Assembly: GCA_003116995.1 (NCBI GenBank)
Contig: BDSL01000008.1
Location: 310,001-374,000 of the forward strand
Reading direction: 5' to 3'
Source of the DNA: Yamagishiella unicocca
Lineage: Eukaryota; Chlorophyta; Chlorophyceae; Chlamydomonadales; Volvocaceae
Length of the DNA stretch: 64,000 bases
Shown here: piece after piece, positions 25,201-36,700 of the stretch
How positions within the stretch are numbered: position 1 is the stretch's first letter
Layout: each line of letters starts with the position of its first letter
The notes under the pieces: model-generated
What the model was told of the DNA's origin: nothing
The model's input: the letters and a program-made list of their open reading frames with translations, nothing else
Database searches by the model: none
Translations under genes and position numbers: made by a program

Positions 25201-28200
25201 CCGCCAACCGCAATCACGTGGTCCACGCTGAGCACATCCCCCTTCCCCTCCCCCCCGTCCTATCCGCGCAGCACCCCTATGCACGGCGCTGATCATGGTG
25301 AGTGCGGTCGAGCCGTGAGGCGACTGCCTGTCGTACATGTGTTGTCCATCGAGGGGTGTCTGGAGTGTGTTTTGGCACGGTGGTTCACCGAGACGATGGA
25401 GGACTTGCAGAGGGCACGATCGTCCCCTGGGCGGCCGCAGGGTGCAGTGAGGGTTGCAGTGAGGGGTTGCAGTGAGGGGTTGCAGTGAGGGGTTGCAGTG
25501 AGGGGCGCAGTGAGGGGCGTAGCACCGGGGAGGGGAGTTGTGCCAACGTTTCAGCTCTTGTTTTGGGTAGCTTCGTACCTGTCCGTGATGTCGTATCTGT
25601 CCGTGTCCGTACGACGACGTAAGCTCTTCCTCGTTTTGCGCCATATGCGCCGCTCTTGCTTGTCTAACAGGCAACCGCCACCACAACCACAACCACCAAT
25701 AACGCCGCACCCACACCCACAACCCTCGAACACAACCGCAACCACAATCACAACCACAACCGCAACTACAACCCCTCTTCCCCCTCCCTCTCCCCTTCTC
25801 CCCCCTCCCCCTCTCCCACCCCAGGAGTACTGCGACATGGGCTCCCTGGCGGATGCCATTGACACGGGCGCCTTTGCTCGCGCGACCAAAACCGCCGCCG
25901 CGGCGCTCCAGAACCACCACAAGACCCGCGCCTCCCAGTCCGTGGCTATGGGCCGGGCCGACCGGACCGCGCTCCAGGAGTTCGTGTTCGTGGCGGCGCT
26001 TGCGGGCGGCAGCTCGCCCATGGGTCGGTCTCCCCAGGTGTCCGCGGCCGTAGCCGCTACTGCCGGCACGCCAAGCATGCGTGCAATCTACCTGACGCTG
26101 CTGGAGGTGGCTCTGGCGCTGCGGCACCTGCACTCCATGAACCTGGTGCATTGCGACGTGAGTGCTGATGCGTTGACACAAAAACGACAGGATAGTGGGC
26201 GCATGGTCGGCGGACAGCTAGGATGTGGGCGCATGCTGGAGCATTGGAACGGAGGGGATCAGCTTCCAGCCGCCGCTGCTGCTGCTGCTGCAAACCCTAA
26301 AACCCGGCCCAGCCTCACCCGCGGCGCTGCCCTCAGTAGTCTCGTGCGATGGCGTCCCCGTCCGAGGCGGCCTGGCGAGGCGGTCCCACCAAAGCGGCAA
26401 CACCCCTCTCCTCCCTGGACCGCAGGTCAAACCCGCCAACGTGCTGCTGCGCTCCTCCGCCACTGACCCGCGGGGCTTCACCGCCAAGCTGACGGACTTC
26501 GGTGGGTGGAGGGAGGTGGAGGCAGGTGGAGGGAGGTGGACGCGGCCGGGGCTGGGGGCGTGGAGGGGGGCGTCCGAAAACGACCCGGTTACGAGGGGGC
26601 ATGAAAACCGATTACGCGACATGGATAGGATAGCGGGCGCATTGCCTATTATATGGGCGCATGCTGGAGCACTTGGATTGAATACCCGGGGGGGTGTTTG
26701 CACGTACGAGGCTCGGAAGATGACACGCCAAGTGTCGCCCTCTTGGACTGGCTGGCCGGAAGGCGGACGTTGGTAACCGGGTGTGTCGGTTGGTAGGTTC
26801 CTACCGGTAGCCGCGCTCGCGGGGCAACCGCCGCCGCCGCCGGGTGGCGGCAGCTGCTGCCGGCGAGGTCGGGCGGTGGGGCCCGCCCCCGCGGCTGTGC
26901 GCGCATGTCGCCGCAACGCAACCACCGACACCGGCTGCCTCGACCGATAACTGACAACCGCTAACCGAAACCGTTGCCGCACTCTCACACTCAGGCTTCG
27001 TGAACTTGATGGAGCAGCGCTGCAGCGACCAGGGCACGCGGGGTTCCTCGCAGGGTGAGGGGGGGGGCATCGGCGCTGGCGGTCGGGCCACGATGAGGTT
27101 CACGGAGCCGGTTGGGACGGTGAGTTGGTGTTGGGGTGTGTTGTGTGTGTATGTGTATGTGTGTGAGGGGGGGTTGGCGTGAGACGAGCTGGGCGGTAGG
27201 GGGTGGGGGGGTAGCAAGGAGGCCGTGTTGCGACATGGGACGAGGAGGAGGAGGAGGAGGAGGAACCAAGGGCGGTTGGGTGGTGTGGGGGGAGGCGGTG
27301 GTGGTGGCCCGGAGTGGCAGCAGGGGTAATAGTGGTGGTGGTGATGGGCAGTGGATTTGGGGTTAGAGGGTAGGGGCGGGACCAGTGTAGGGTTGTGGGG
27401 ACCTGGTGTAGGTGAGCCTGCTGCTGCCAGGGTGTCTAGCAAACACGCACCTGCCACGCAATAAGTTGTGCTGTGGGTTACTCGGCAGCTTCAACCCCAA
27501 CCCCAACCCCGACCCAAACCCAAACCCCAACGCCAACCCCAACCTCCAGGTGACCCATATGGCTCCGGAGCTGTTTGTGAAAGGTGTGAGGGGCCTTACG
27601 ACACCCTTTGGGCACATGCACCTGGTAGCGGGGGTGGCGCTGGGTGACACGCGAGGGGGGGAAGGTGAAGACCCGTGGACGCGAGAAAAACCGCTGGCGG
27701 GGGGAGGGGAGAGGGAGCTTCACCTCGCGGCTAACTGCGGGTGGTGTGTATGACACGACGCCCACGTAAGCCCGCCGCCTCCCCCCTCGCCTTCCCCCGC
27801 CTGTCCGGTCATGGGTTGCCTCTTCACCCCTCTCCACCCCTCTCCATCCCTCTCTACCCCGGCTTGCCCGTCCTGGTAACACCTAAACACGCCGGCCGGC
27901 GCCTTTCCTTCCTCCCCCCCCCGAAGGCAACGTCGTCGATTCGAGCATCGACATGTACGCCTTCGGCATCCTCATGTGGGTCGACTGCCCGCGCCCGCGC
28001 CCAGCATCCCCCCGCAGCACGCCCCCGGTTCAAATCCCCCCCTGACACGTCTACAAATCCGACCTGCAATGACTGCCTGATGGACCCGAACTCAGAGGCC
28101 TAGGCTGCTGGGGATACGGCCAGGCTCCTCGCTTCTTATCACACCCAACCATCCACCAGGGGACCTACTTCGCCGCCGCACCCCATTTTGCCGCCGCCCC

Positions 28201-29684
28201 GTTTGTTGTTCACCGCCGCACCCACCGGCGCTGCGCGCCAGTCCGCCAGTCGTGCACACCGCCGGGCCTAGGATGGCTCTCCGGACCGACCCTCCTCCCC
28301 CCCCCCTAAACGCGGTTTTTATGCCACCCCCCAACGCGGTCCGGTGCTGGGCTGCTGCGGCCGCAGGTGGGAGCTGTCCACGGGACGAGCGCCGTACCCC
28401 GAGTACGCTGAGGGGCAGTTCATGGTGCGACACGGGGGTTTTAGGTTTTCTACGGTTTTAGGGTTTTTTTCTTTAGGGCGGGACGCCCGGGCCGGAGCTG
28501 CACGTGGGGTTGAGGGACGGGCGCGGCATGCAGGCGAGGCGGGACGAGACCCTGAGGCCGCCCGGTGCAGTCCCATGGGCCTTGCAGCCGCCGCTGCATT
28601 CGCACCCGGTCCGACCAGTTACACCTCCCCCCCTCTATTAGCCGGCTATATCTTCTTGTACCACTATCTTCATCGCCCTTCGGTTTGTCGACCGTGGATT
28701 CGCGGGTACACCCTCCCCCCCTGGCGCCTCCGACGACCCCTCCGACGGCTCCCAACCCGCACCCCCTCGCCACGCCTGAACAAGGCAGGCTGCAAGCACC
28801 CCTTCCCCCCTTCCCCCCTTCCTCCCACCGACCCTCCAAACACCTCTGTGCGTGTATGTGTGTGTTTGTGTGTACGTGTGTGTTTCGGAGCGCAGGAGGT
28901 GCCGTACAAGGTGGTCAAAGAGGGCCTGCGGCCGAGGTTTCCGTCCGACACGCCGCTCCACTTCAAGTGAGTGCAGCGCCAGGACCGCCGCCGAGCACAT
29001 GGCGGGTTGGGTCGGGGCTCCCTGTGGGGAGGGGTTAACGCGCCCCTCCCTCACGTGCCCTCCGCGCCCCTCCCTGGAGGCCGTAACGTGCCTTACCGCG
29101 TAACGTGCCTTACCGTGACCCCGCACGTACGCACCACGAGGAGGTCGTACCGCGCGAGCGAGCGAAACAAGCGGGCCAGACTAGGAGCGCACGTCGCTCG
29201 TGCCCGTGCACGGGCGGCATCCGCACAGCACGGTCCTTGCTCTCTTGCGCCGTCGAGCAGATGGGGCTAGCGCAGCTCAGCGCAGCGCAGCTGCCAGCCG
29301 GCCAGTGATGTCTCGCCGTTGCTTCGTGCTGATGAACCCACCTCGTCGGGTTTCTTCCGTGATGCCCGCCCCCGGCCCCCCTCGTGATGTCGAGTAATCG
29401 GTTATTTCCTGTAACCCTCCCTCCCCCCCCGTGATGCCACCCCCTCCTCTTTACCCCCCCCCCCCCGTGATGTCTCTTTGAACCCCCCCCCCCGTTGATG
29501 CCACCCCCTCCTCTTTACCCCCCCCCCCGTGGTGCCCCCCACGTGGCGCTGCAGGCTTCTGGCGCAGGAGTGCTGGACCTCACTCCCCGTCAAGCGACCC
29601 ACGGCCGCGGCCCTGGTCTCCCGGCTGCAGCGGCTCCTGGACCTCAGCTGCGGCTTCATTCAGGCCGGGGCTGGCGGCCTGTGA
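16244..29684 (+). CDS. Large TKL-type protein kinase with GAF-like N-terminal region (kinase B)
   Basis: Twenty exons: 16244-16405, 16476-16585, 17017-17197, 17764-18240, 19431-19975 (end uncertain), 20324-20507, 21425-22111, 22549-22780, 23297-24062, 24306-24678, 24841-24931, 25272-25297, 25825-26157, 26426-26501, 26995-27119, 27550-27583, 27927-27975, 28367-28424, 28896-28966, 29555-29684. All phases join, giving about 1,569 aa. The N-terminus MSRYPTKLFCGCFGG could be lipidated. Segments such as DAGLVGLMGATRDPDGQTS and WHVILVPLCFGAELAGAMLL resemble divergent GAF strands; this is my inference. The kinase domain (from about 1,120) has GQGGCSVVLLG, AVKV, a long Gln-rich insert, EYCDMGSL, a second insert of about 75 residues, HCDVKPANVLL, DFGFVN, THMAPE, MYAFGILMWEL and CWTSLPVKRP. 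The catalytic loop is HCD, not HRD, so it is a non-RD kinase. Lys, Asp, DFG and APE remain. Intron 4 holds a 17-copy minisatellite. A TGTAA lies at 30745. Confidence 0.83.
18304..19357 (+). repeat. 62-bp minisatellite, 17 tandem copies in kinase B intron 4
   Basis: The unit starts GAGCTTTGTCTGCACCCCCG, with starts every 62 bases from 18304 to 19296. Copies are almost identical. The GTCTG to TTCTG variant appears in the third and ninth copies, six units apart, suggesting block duplication. The period is not a multiple of three, yet several frames on both strands stay open, producing long spurious ORFs. Confidence 0.97.
19916..20082 (+). repeat. 32-bp tandem repeat, about five copies at a kinase B exon end
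   Basis: The unit carries AAGAGGGGCAGCGGAAGTTT. Later copies change to a TTTCAGCTTAAGGGG version. The proposed donor of exon 5 (GGAA|gtttgt at 19976) is the second of several identical candidates. It is the only one of the first three in the phase needed by exon 6. Confidence 0.85.
20608..20720 (+). repeat. Dispersed repeat family B, copy in kinase B intron 6
   Basis: Consists of GTGTACGAAAGAAAACCCG, a GATGCATGCTGGAGAACTTG block and AAAGTCGGCGGTCGTATGTC. Related copies are at 38655-38712, 40817-40945 and 52920-53045. Confidence 0.75.
21326..21362 (+). repeat. Short telomere-like tract (CCCTAAA) in kinase B intron 6
   Basis: Reads CCTAAACCCTAAACCCTG. The plant-type heptamer occurs twice next to a degenerate copy, beside a CCTGCCTGCCCAACC repeat. 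Confidence 0.7.
22862..22890 (+). repeat. Short telomere-like tract (TTTAGGG/TTTTAGGG) in kinase B intron 8
   Basis: Reads TTAGGGTTTAGGTTTTAGGG and on. It mixes the plant heptamer with the Chlamydomonas-type octamer, in the opposite orientation to the tract at 21326. Confidence 0.7.
25440..25515 (+). repeat. 15-bp tandem repeat in kinase B intron 12
   Basis: Four to five copies of a GTTGCAGTGAGGGG unit, the last degenerating to GGCGCAGTGAGGGGC. Confidence 0.85.
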
Positions 29685-32600
29685 GCGCGAGGGCTTGGGC
29701 CTGGGTGCTCCAGGGGGGAGGGGGAGGGGTGCCGTGCGTAGAACGGCAGGTGCAGGATGGGGGGATGAAGGGAGGGGGTGCAGCGGCCGCGGCGGTGGCG
29801 CCGAGGGGCACAGCACACTCCAGGGCGGCTCGGCATTCGGCTCCCGGGGGTTAAGCGGTGGTGATCTCCGCAGTGTGTTGCGGATGCTCGGACGCGCGCC
29901 GGCCTGGCGTGTGGTGGGGGATGCAGGCTTTGAGACGCGCGCGCGCCGTAATGGAACCTGGGTTGATGGCGGGCACCGAGGACAGGACAGGAGCCTGGGA
30001 AGCTCGCGTTGGTACGGCGCAAACTGCGTCGGTGTCTGACGGGCGGGAAGAATTTTTGGGGGTGAGCACTAGCGCGCCACAGGGCGCGTCATAACGCCAC
30101 CACTTATCATCGCCATCACCATCATCATCATTGTGTGATTGTGATGTCTCCAAATGTTGACCGCAACAAAGAAAAAACTACTGGGCGAGCTTCCTGCTTG
30201 CGCGCGCGCCTGGGGAGGGGGGGCGTGAAAATCGTTGACGCGAAAAAGACAGGATAGTGGGCGCGCCTGGGGGGTGGAGCCGGGGCAGGCACCCTTGCTA
30301 CGGCCTGCGAGCGCCGCGCCTTGCGCTAATGCTACATCCTAAAGCGGAAACCACATGCGGTGATTGCTTAGGGTTTCATTTCTTGTTGGTATGCGAGAGG
30401 TGCAGTCGTGATTATACACGCCGGCTGTGCAAACGTCCACCTGGTTGAACGTGTGCGGGTGGTGGAGGCTCCAGGAGGGAGGAGGGTGAGGCTCCAGGGA
30501 GGGAGGAGGGTTCCAGGGAGGGAGGAGGGTGAGGCTCCAGGGAGGAAGGAGAGACGTCGCATGGGGACACATCCGGCGGAGCCAGGGTTCTGAGTGGGAG
30601 GTACGGCACTAGAGACCTCGCGTAGAATTGGTGCGTGCCTCACTTTCGGTTGCCGGGTGCCGCGTGACGGTGCTGCAAATAATAGTTGGACGGGGCCCAC
30701 GTGCGTGCGGTGCAGCGCACGTGGCGGGCAGTTGCAATGGGAGGTGTAAACCCGTTGATGCACGCATGCTGGTGGGATTTGGTTGGCGGTTAAAGAGGAA
30801 GAGTGAGTGTGATTTGGGGAGGGAGGAGGGGGCGGCGGCGCATGGTGATAGTCGGTGGGTCGAACGGTAAACTTAAAAAGACAGAATGCGGACGGCAATG
30901 GCTGGGATGAGGATATGGTGGTAAATGACGTTTCCTTTTCTGCGCTGAAGGATTGGCGGGCGGACGCAGCGGGGTAAGCACCTCTTGCGCGCGACACGAG
31001 GAAGCACGCCTCGACGAATTCGATGCTGTGTGTGTCCTGTTTTTAATGGAAATTCCGGAGAGTCCTGGGGCGGGAGCTCTCTTGTTGTTATCGCGTCGGT
31101 GCGCATGCATGGTCATACGACTTGCGAAGCCACGATCTTCCTCGGCTCGATACAGTCTGGGGGCGAGACCGAAAGGCCGGCTGGGTGGGCAGTGTGGTGC
31201 CGTGCGAGCCGCTCATGACACGCTTAGCCCGCCATGGAGGTGCAGGGCGCGTCGGGGGGTGACAGTCTTTGGAGTTGGCGGTGCAGTGGCCGAGCTGTTA
31301 ATCGTCCACGGGTGCGACCGTTGCGTTGCGCAACACTTTTCCCGATCTGTCATGTCTTAGCGCCGCCTGGACTGCTGCGATCCCTAAAAAGCACAACCGA
31401 TTTTTTTTATCTAAACGATAGCCGATGCTGCTGCCGATGCCGCCGCCGCCGCGGTCGCCGCCGTTGCCGCGTCAGATCAAGAACGCGACAGCAGGAGGGG
31501 CCGCTTGGAGCGGGCTGCAGCGCACCAGCATCGGTGTTGGTGTGGGGTGTGTGTGGTGTTGGGGGAGATTCGCGTCCGACAGAAATAATGGCCGAGGATG
31601 GATCCCTGCTTAAGAATGGGGATGTGGTATTGGGAGGAGTCCTTGCTGGGGCCGTCGGGACTCGCGGCACCCTTCGTCGCAGCGAGAATTGGCCGCCTGT
31701 GCAATGGCGTTCTGGCTCGACTCGTGGGGGTGGGCTTTGCTACGTTCCCTTGCCGCACTGCTATGCTAGAAGTACATGCAGAGATGGTGCTTCGGCCGCA
31801 CTCGCCATGCCGCCTGGTTGGTAGTGATTTTGAATGTCTGTCTACACAGATTTCGCCCAACCGCGCCCTTGATGCGTGCGGCATACGTGCGGCGCTGCTT
31901 GGCGCATTTGGGTAGAGGCTGCACCACCGGCCTCCGGCGACCGTATGCCGCTTTGCTGCTGCCAGGCGGCTGCGCGTTCTCCCAGCCGTGAGGGGGTGCC
32001 GTGTGGTGTGGTGAGGCCGCCCTTCAATGGAGCGTGGATACCGCTCGGTCGATGCTTAGGTTTGTTTAGGTTTGCTGATTAACCAATGTGTGACAGGGTG
32101 GTGCTGGGCAGGAGCCGAGCAACGCCTCCGGGGGCAGCTCTGGTCTCAGGACGCGGTCTCGGAGCTCAGGAGGTCCTTATTGCGGTTCTGGGGGTTGATT
32201 TGATGCTGGGAGTTGGATGCGGACGGGTGAGGTCAAAAGCAGCGAAGCGGGATGGTGACCCAGGGGCCGGCGGAGGGAAAACATGGTTAATGCCTTCAGT
32301 TCGTGTTTCGCCCGGCGGGCGGCTGAACTCCCGCACAAGCCGGGGCCATTCTGGGCGGGGAGTGGTGTGAACCTGCAGCAGCCACCGCCACGCCGTTTGG
32401 GATTCGCAGAGTCCCATGCAAGGGTTATCGTAGCTAAGCTTGTTGTAATGGAGACGGTCTCGGAGATGAATCATTGTAAAATAAATAAAGATACATAGAA
32501 TCCATGACAGGATCCACACATCGGCACTGAATCTGCAGCCCTTGGTGATTCGAACATGCTAAACCGCAGCAGAGCCTGCTGACTGGGCGCCTCAAAGCAG

Positions 32601-33727
32601 CGCACGGCACCAACAACGCAACAGTCCTCCCCCACCAAGGCCCTCACGGGCTGTCCTCACAACTCCCTTAAATGACTGCACAAAAGGCCGCGTAAGATGG
32701 TTTTTTTATTTAGACTCCGTGCTGGTTCTACACCGCAGCTGTCAGCTTAGCGTAACGGCATGTGAGAAGAAGGTATAGAACAGCTCCGAAACCATGGCAC
32801 TGTGAGAAGAAGGTATAGAACAGCTCCGAAACCGGGTTGTACCACGTGCATCGAGGGCACGACCCATACAGGAGGGTAGCTCCGGAACCACTGTGATGTC
32901 AAGCTATCGGAGCGAAAGCCATACAAACAAGTTCGGAACGGCACACGAGGGAGGGAGGAAGATGACCGCACAAAGGTGCGCAAAGCCAACGCGCCCAATG
33001 TTGGGCTAAGGAAGTCCGGCCCGGCCCGTGCAATACAGCATCGGCTCGAAACGACTTACTGAGCTAGTACCACTTATCTGTCGTCGATCATAATCATCGG
33101 TGGGCCAGCATGATCGCAAGCAGTTCCCCAAGTAATAAGACATCACGCGCGACGGCCCGGCTTCAAAACATCCCCCCCGCACGGTCGCGTGTCTGTACGG
33201 CAGATAAGGCCCCAGAAGTTGCCCGCGAACCAGATGGGGCGGATAAGAGAGGCAGCCTTCGTCGTACATCGGTACGACATTCGACCTGGGGAGGTGTGTA
33301 CGACTGCACTACCTCACGGTCCCCACGACCCGTTGCCGTGACCATCACCCTCCGCCACCTCCTCCCTCCGCCCCCGTCCACACACACTTCTAAAGCGAAC
33401 GCCGTTCATAAGATACAATACATGAATAACCCCGACCGCCGCTTCGCACACTGTCCCCCTGTACTACCGCTGGTTCGCACACTTCCCGCCCCCCCCCGTA
33501 TTCGCCAACCATCGCTTCTGCGACCTTCATGTCACATCCCCTTGGTTTGTCGGCCGTGGATTCGAGGATTTATGTTATACCCCCCTTGTACGACCGTCGA
33601 TTCGCGCACTCCTCCCCTGACCGCGCGTCTCCAAACGTGTGTACCAAATGTTTCCTAACCGGTTTTCCTATTCAGTGCCGACCCACGGGTCTCCTCCCAT
33701 GGCCCCCTGATCGCGCGCGCGCGCGCC
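29685..33727. other. Convergent intergenic region between kinase B and C2/VASt gene, no gene recognised
   Basis: Both flanking genes end here. It contains GGGAGGAGG-rich simple repeats (30465-30550), an AAAATCGTTGACGCG dispersed fragment (30228) and a 40-bp direct duplication (32762-32841). A TGTAA followed by AATAAATAAAG at 32475 would suit a plus-strand transcript, but I see no matching coding exons. Open frames of up to about 200 codons show no recognisable domain. Confidence 0.45.
32762..32841 (+). repeat. 40-bp direct duplication
   Basis: GAGAAGAAGGTATAGAACAG and the bases through CCGAAACC occur twice in a row. Looser relatives (GTTCGGAACGGCAC and similar) follow within 150 bases. Confidence 0.8.
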
Positions 33728-36700
33728 CTACAACTGCGGTGCCAGCGGGACGGCCTGCTGCTGCTGCGCCCCCGCCTGCACCGCCAGCAGCCTCGCCGCC
33801 AGGCCCTCCACGGCCCTAACCAGCTCCTGCAGCTCAGTCGAGATGTCCTCCACCGCCCGGCGGCTGCGACCCAGATCGCTGCTGACCCGCAGCAGTACGA
33901 GCAGGAGCAACAACCCTATCGCTAGGACCGTAACCCCAACATAGGTGGACACGGTGAGGCCCGAGCTGGCGCCCGCGCCGCCGCCAGAGGCGAGCGCCGC
34001 CACCGAGCAGGGGCCCGCGGAGACTGCCGCTGCCGCCGCCGCGGCGTCGTCCGCCCCAGCCGCCGCCGCGGCGCCAGCAGTGTCGTCCGCGTCCATCCCG
34101 AACTTCGCGTTAAGCTCTCTCCGCATGAAGTCGAAGAACTTGCGTGTGTCCTTGGGCGTGCCGTCCTCGACCTTGCCCTTGAGCATGTTGACCTGCGGCG
34201 CCGCGGTGTTGCAGGACGGGGGAATCGAACCAGGAACCGCGAGTGCCCGGCGTGTGTAAGAAACGCGCCGAAAGGTTCCTGGCGACCATGAAACGCGGGC
34301 GCCAGGTCCAGTGCCCTCCTCCGGGACAGCGGAGGTCGCAACACAGCTTGGGGCGACGGCGTCGGAGCCTAGCGGGTGAACTCGAGGTGCCACCAGCCAC
34401 GGTGCCCCCTGGGGGCCAGGTGCGCTTACACACACTGACGCAACCTCCGACCCGTACACCGGCCTTAGACGCCCAGGGCGTGTGGTGATGTCCGGGGTGG
34501 TGGGGGGCGCCGCAATGCCCAGCGCCTTCCAGGGCAACAGGAGACGGTCCCCCTAGCCTAACAGGACGCCCCCCGGGCTGCTCGTGAACTCACCACCATG
34601 CCGCTTTTGAACCAGTGTGTCTTGAGGGGGTGTCGAGGTGGTTTCCATGGAGGGCGCAGGGGGAGAGGAGGTATGAGAGGAAAAAAGAGGACGTAGGAGA
34701 GGAGAACCGGAGAGGAGGGGGACACGGCAGGCGAAGGGGAGGTTGAGTTGCGAGGTAAACGCGCGAAGGGGAGGTGGGACTAAATCGCCGCCAGTTGGGG
34801 GGTGGGGGGCCGCGGCATTACAGTTAAAAACACGCCGTGGCCTCGAGGGCCCGGTGGACGGTTGATCGTGCAAGGCCCTGACGCTGCGTACGAGTGCCGT
34901 ACACCACCACCGCGTCTTTTTGTGCCGCCGGATCGGTTACGAGGGGGGCATGGACTGTGTGCCTGTTGCGGCCGACAAACGCACGCACCGCTTGAAGCGA
35001 CATTGTTGGGACCGGCAAGGTCAGCAAATGGCACTCATCCGCCGCCCCCGTCCTACACCATCACCGGTGTCCGCCCTGTTCGTACCCACGGACCTCACCA
35101 TGTACGACACCGTCACCCGTGACTTGCTAGGGCCGATGTGCTGACAGACCACCTGCGATGAGGCAGCAGCCAGCACCGTGCTTAATTAGGCTGCCGCTCA
35201 AGGCACGCGCAGGAAGGGGGACGCGTCGCGTGCAGACATCACGGCAGGCCAAAGGGCTTTGCCGCTGCTGCTATTAAGATCCCCAACCTGCCTGGACCTG
35301 CTTCCCGACTTCCCCTCCTACCACCCTTCTCCTCCTCACTGTCGAACTGCCCTGCGCCATCATCCTCGCCGCCCGAGCCCCCAACCTTCACGCCACTCTC
35401 GCGCCAGTGCACTAGCCCCCCCTCACCTTCGCCCCCTCCCGCCTCCACCCCCTCCCGCCTCCGCCCCCTCCCGCCTCCACCCCCTCCCACCTCACCTCGG
35501 ACTGCGCAAACCCCCCTTCGTCATCCCCGCCACGCCTCACCTGTACCGTGATTCGCACGCATTGGCCCGCGGGTGGCACTGTGGGCGTCACAAACTGATG
35601 AACCACGAACCCGCCGTCACACTTGGCGATGAGCTGAGGGGTGTGCGGGGGGTAACAGAAAATAACCGGTTACTCGTGTGTGGGGGGTGGGGTGGGGGGG
35701 GGTGGGGGGGGCAAGAGGGGAAGGGCAGGGGAGGACCCGACGCGCGAGGCGGAGGGGGTGGTTGGTTGAGGTGGATGACGGGTTGTTGCAGTGGAGGAGA
35801 GGTTGGGTGATGTGCGGTGACGTCGGCAAGGCGGCAATCGATGATGGTGGTGGTAGTGGTGGTGTTGGGTGGAGGTGGTGGTGGTGGTGGATGGAGGTGG
35901 TGGAGGCGGTGGTGGTGGTGGGTGGAGGTGGTGTGCTGAAGACGACGCAGAGGGCAGAGGAAGGCGGCGTGAAGTGCCGGTTTCCATCGAGAGCCTCGAG
36001 GGTGCACGTGATCGGGCGCCGTACACACATCAATCTCTTCGAGAGTGGGCACAAGACGTGAGCCTCGCGTCGATCGGCGAGGGCCCGGAAATGCCGTACG
36101 ACAACATACCTACTCACGAGAGCAGTACGGCATCGGACCGCTCGCGTAATAAGGCCCCAACGCGTCCACGTGCAGCGGCAAATCTACATTCGCCCAGAAC
36201 GCGCCCAGAGCGACGCACACCTTCTGTACCGCATTCACGACGGTTGGGCCCACCACCGTTGGCTTCAAGTACGACAGGGTTCGTACGGCGAGCACCTTGC
36301 CGTCGGGGTCGGGGCCCCACGGGCTAACCTTCATGTCGGAGGTTTTCTGGGGAGGGGGGCCAGGGAGGGGCGTTGGGTCTTGAGGCATAAGGCCCCGTAA
36401 CCAATGCGCGGCAAGCGGGTCCAGGACCGCGGTGGTCATACGGCCTCTTACCGCGTTGCCCCCTTTCCATGCGGCATTCCAAGACATGAGCAGAGCACCC
36501 CCCTTGTCGCCGCTCCCCCCGCCTGCCGACCAACCCTGCCCCAACCACAAGCCCCCTTCCAAACCCCGCCCCCGCCCCCCGCCGGCCCCCCCCCGCACCT
36601 CCAACGCCGACACGCGCTCCGAAACCTCCGAGCCGTCGCCGTACATCGCCCGCATCACCGCGGAAGGCCCCGCGCCCACCACGAACTCCGCGACCGACAT

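Noticed and set aside
25675..25820. Thr/Pro-rich reading frame upstream of kinase B exon 13
   Set aside because: It is an (AACCAC)n pyrimidine-poor repeat followed by a CT-rich acceptor tract, so it is intron sequence.
30953..32370. ORFs of 70-196 codons in the convergent spacer
   Set aside because: No motif, no consistent splice partners and no homologous pattern that I recognise.
34190..34290. tRNA-like GGTTCGATTCC (minus strand) in the C2/VASt last intron
   Set aside because: The T-stem does not pair, no D or anticodon arm can be placed, and no acceptor stem forms.
36060..36220. Open minus frame continuing exon 12 of the C2/VASt gene past 36221
   Set aside because: A good donor (AAG|gtgtgc) at 36220 and the acceptor at 35634 give an uninterrupted VASt domain. 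The read-through peptide does not fit the fold.
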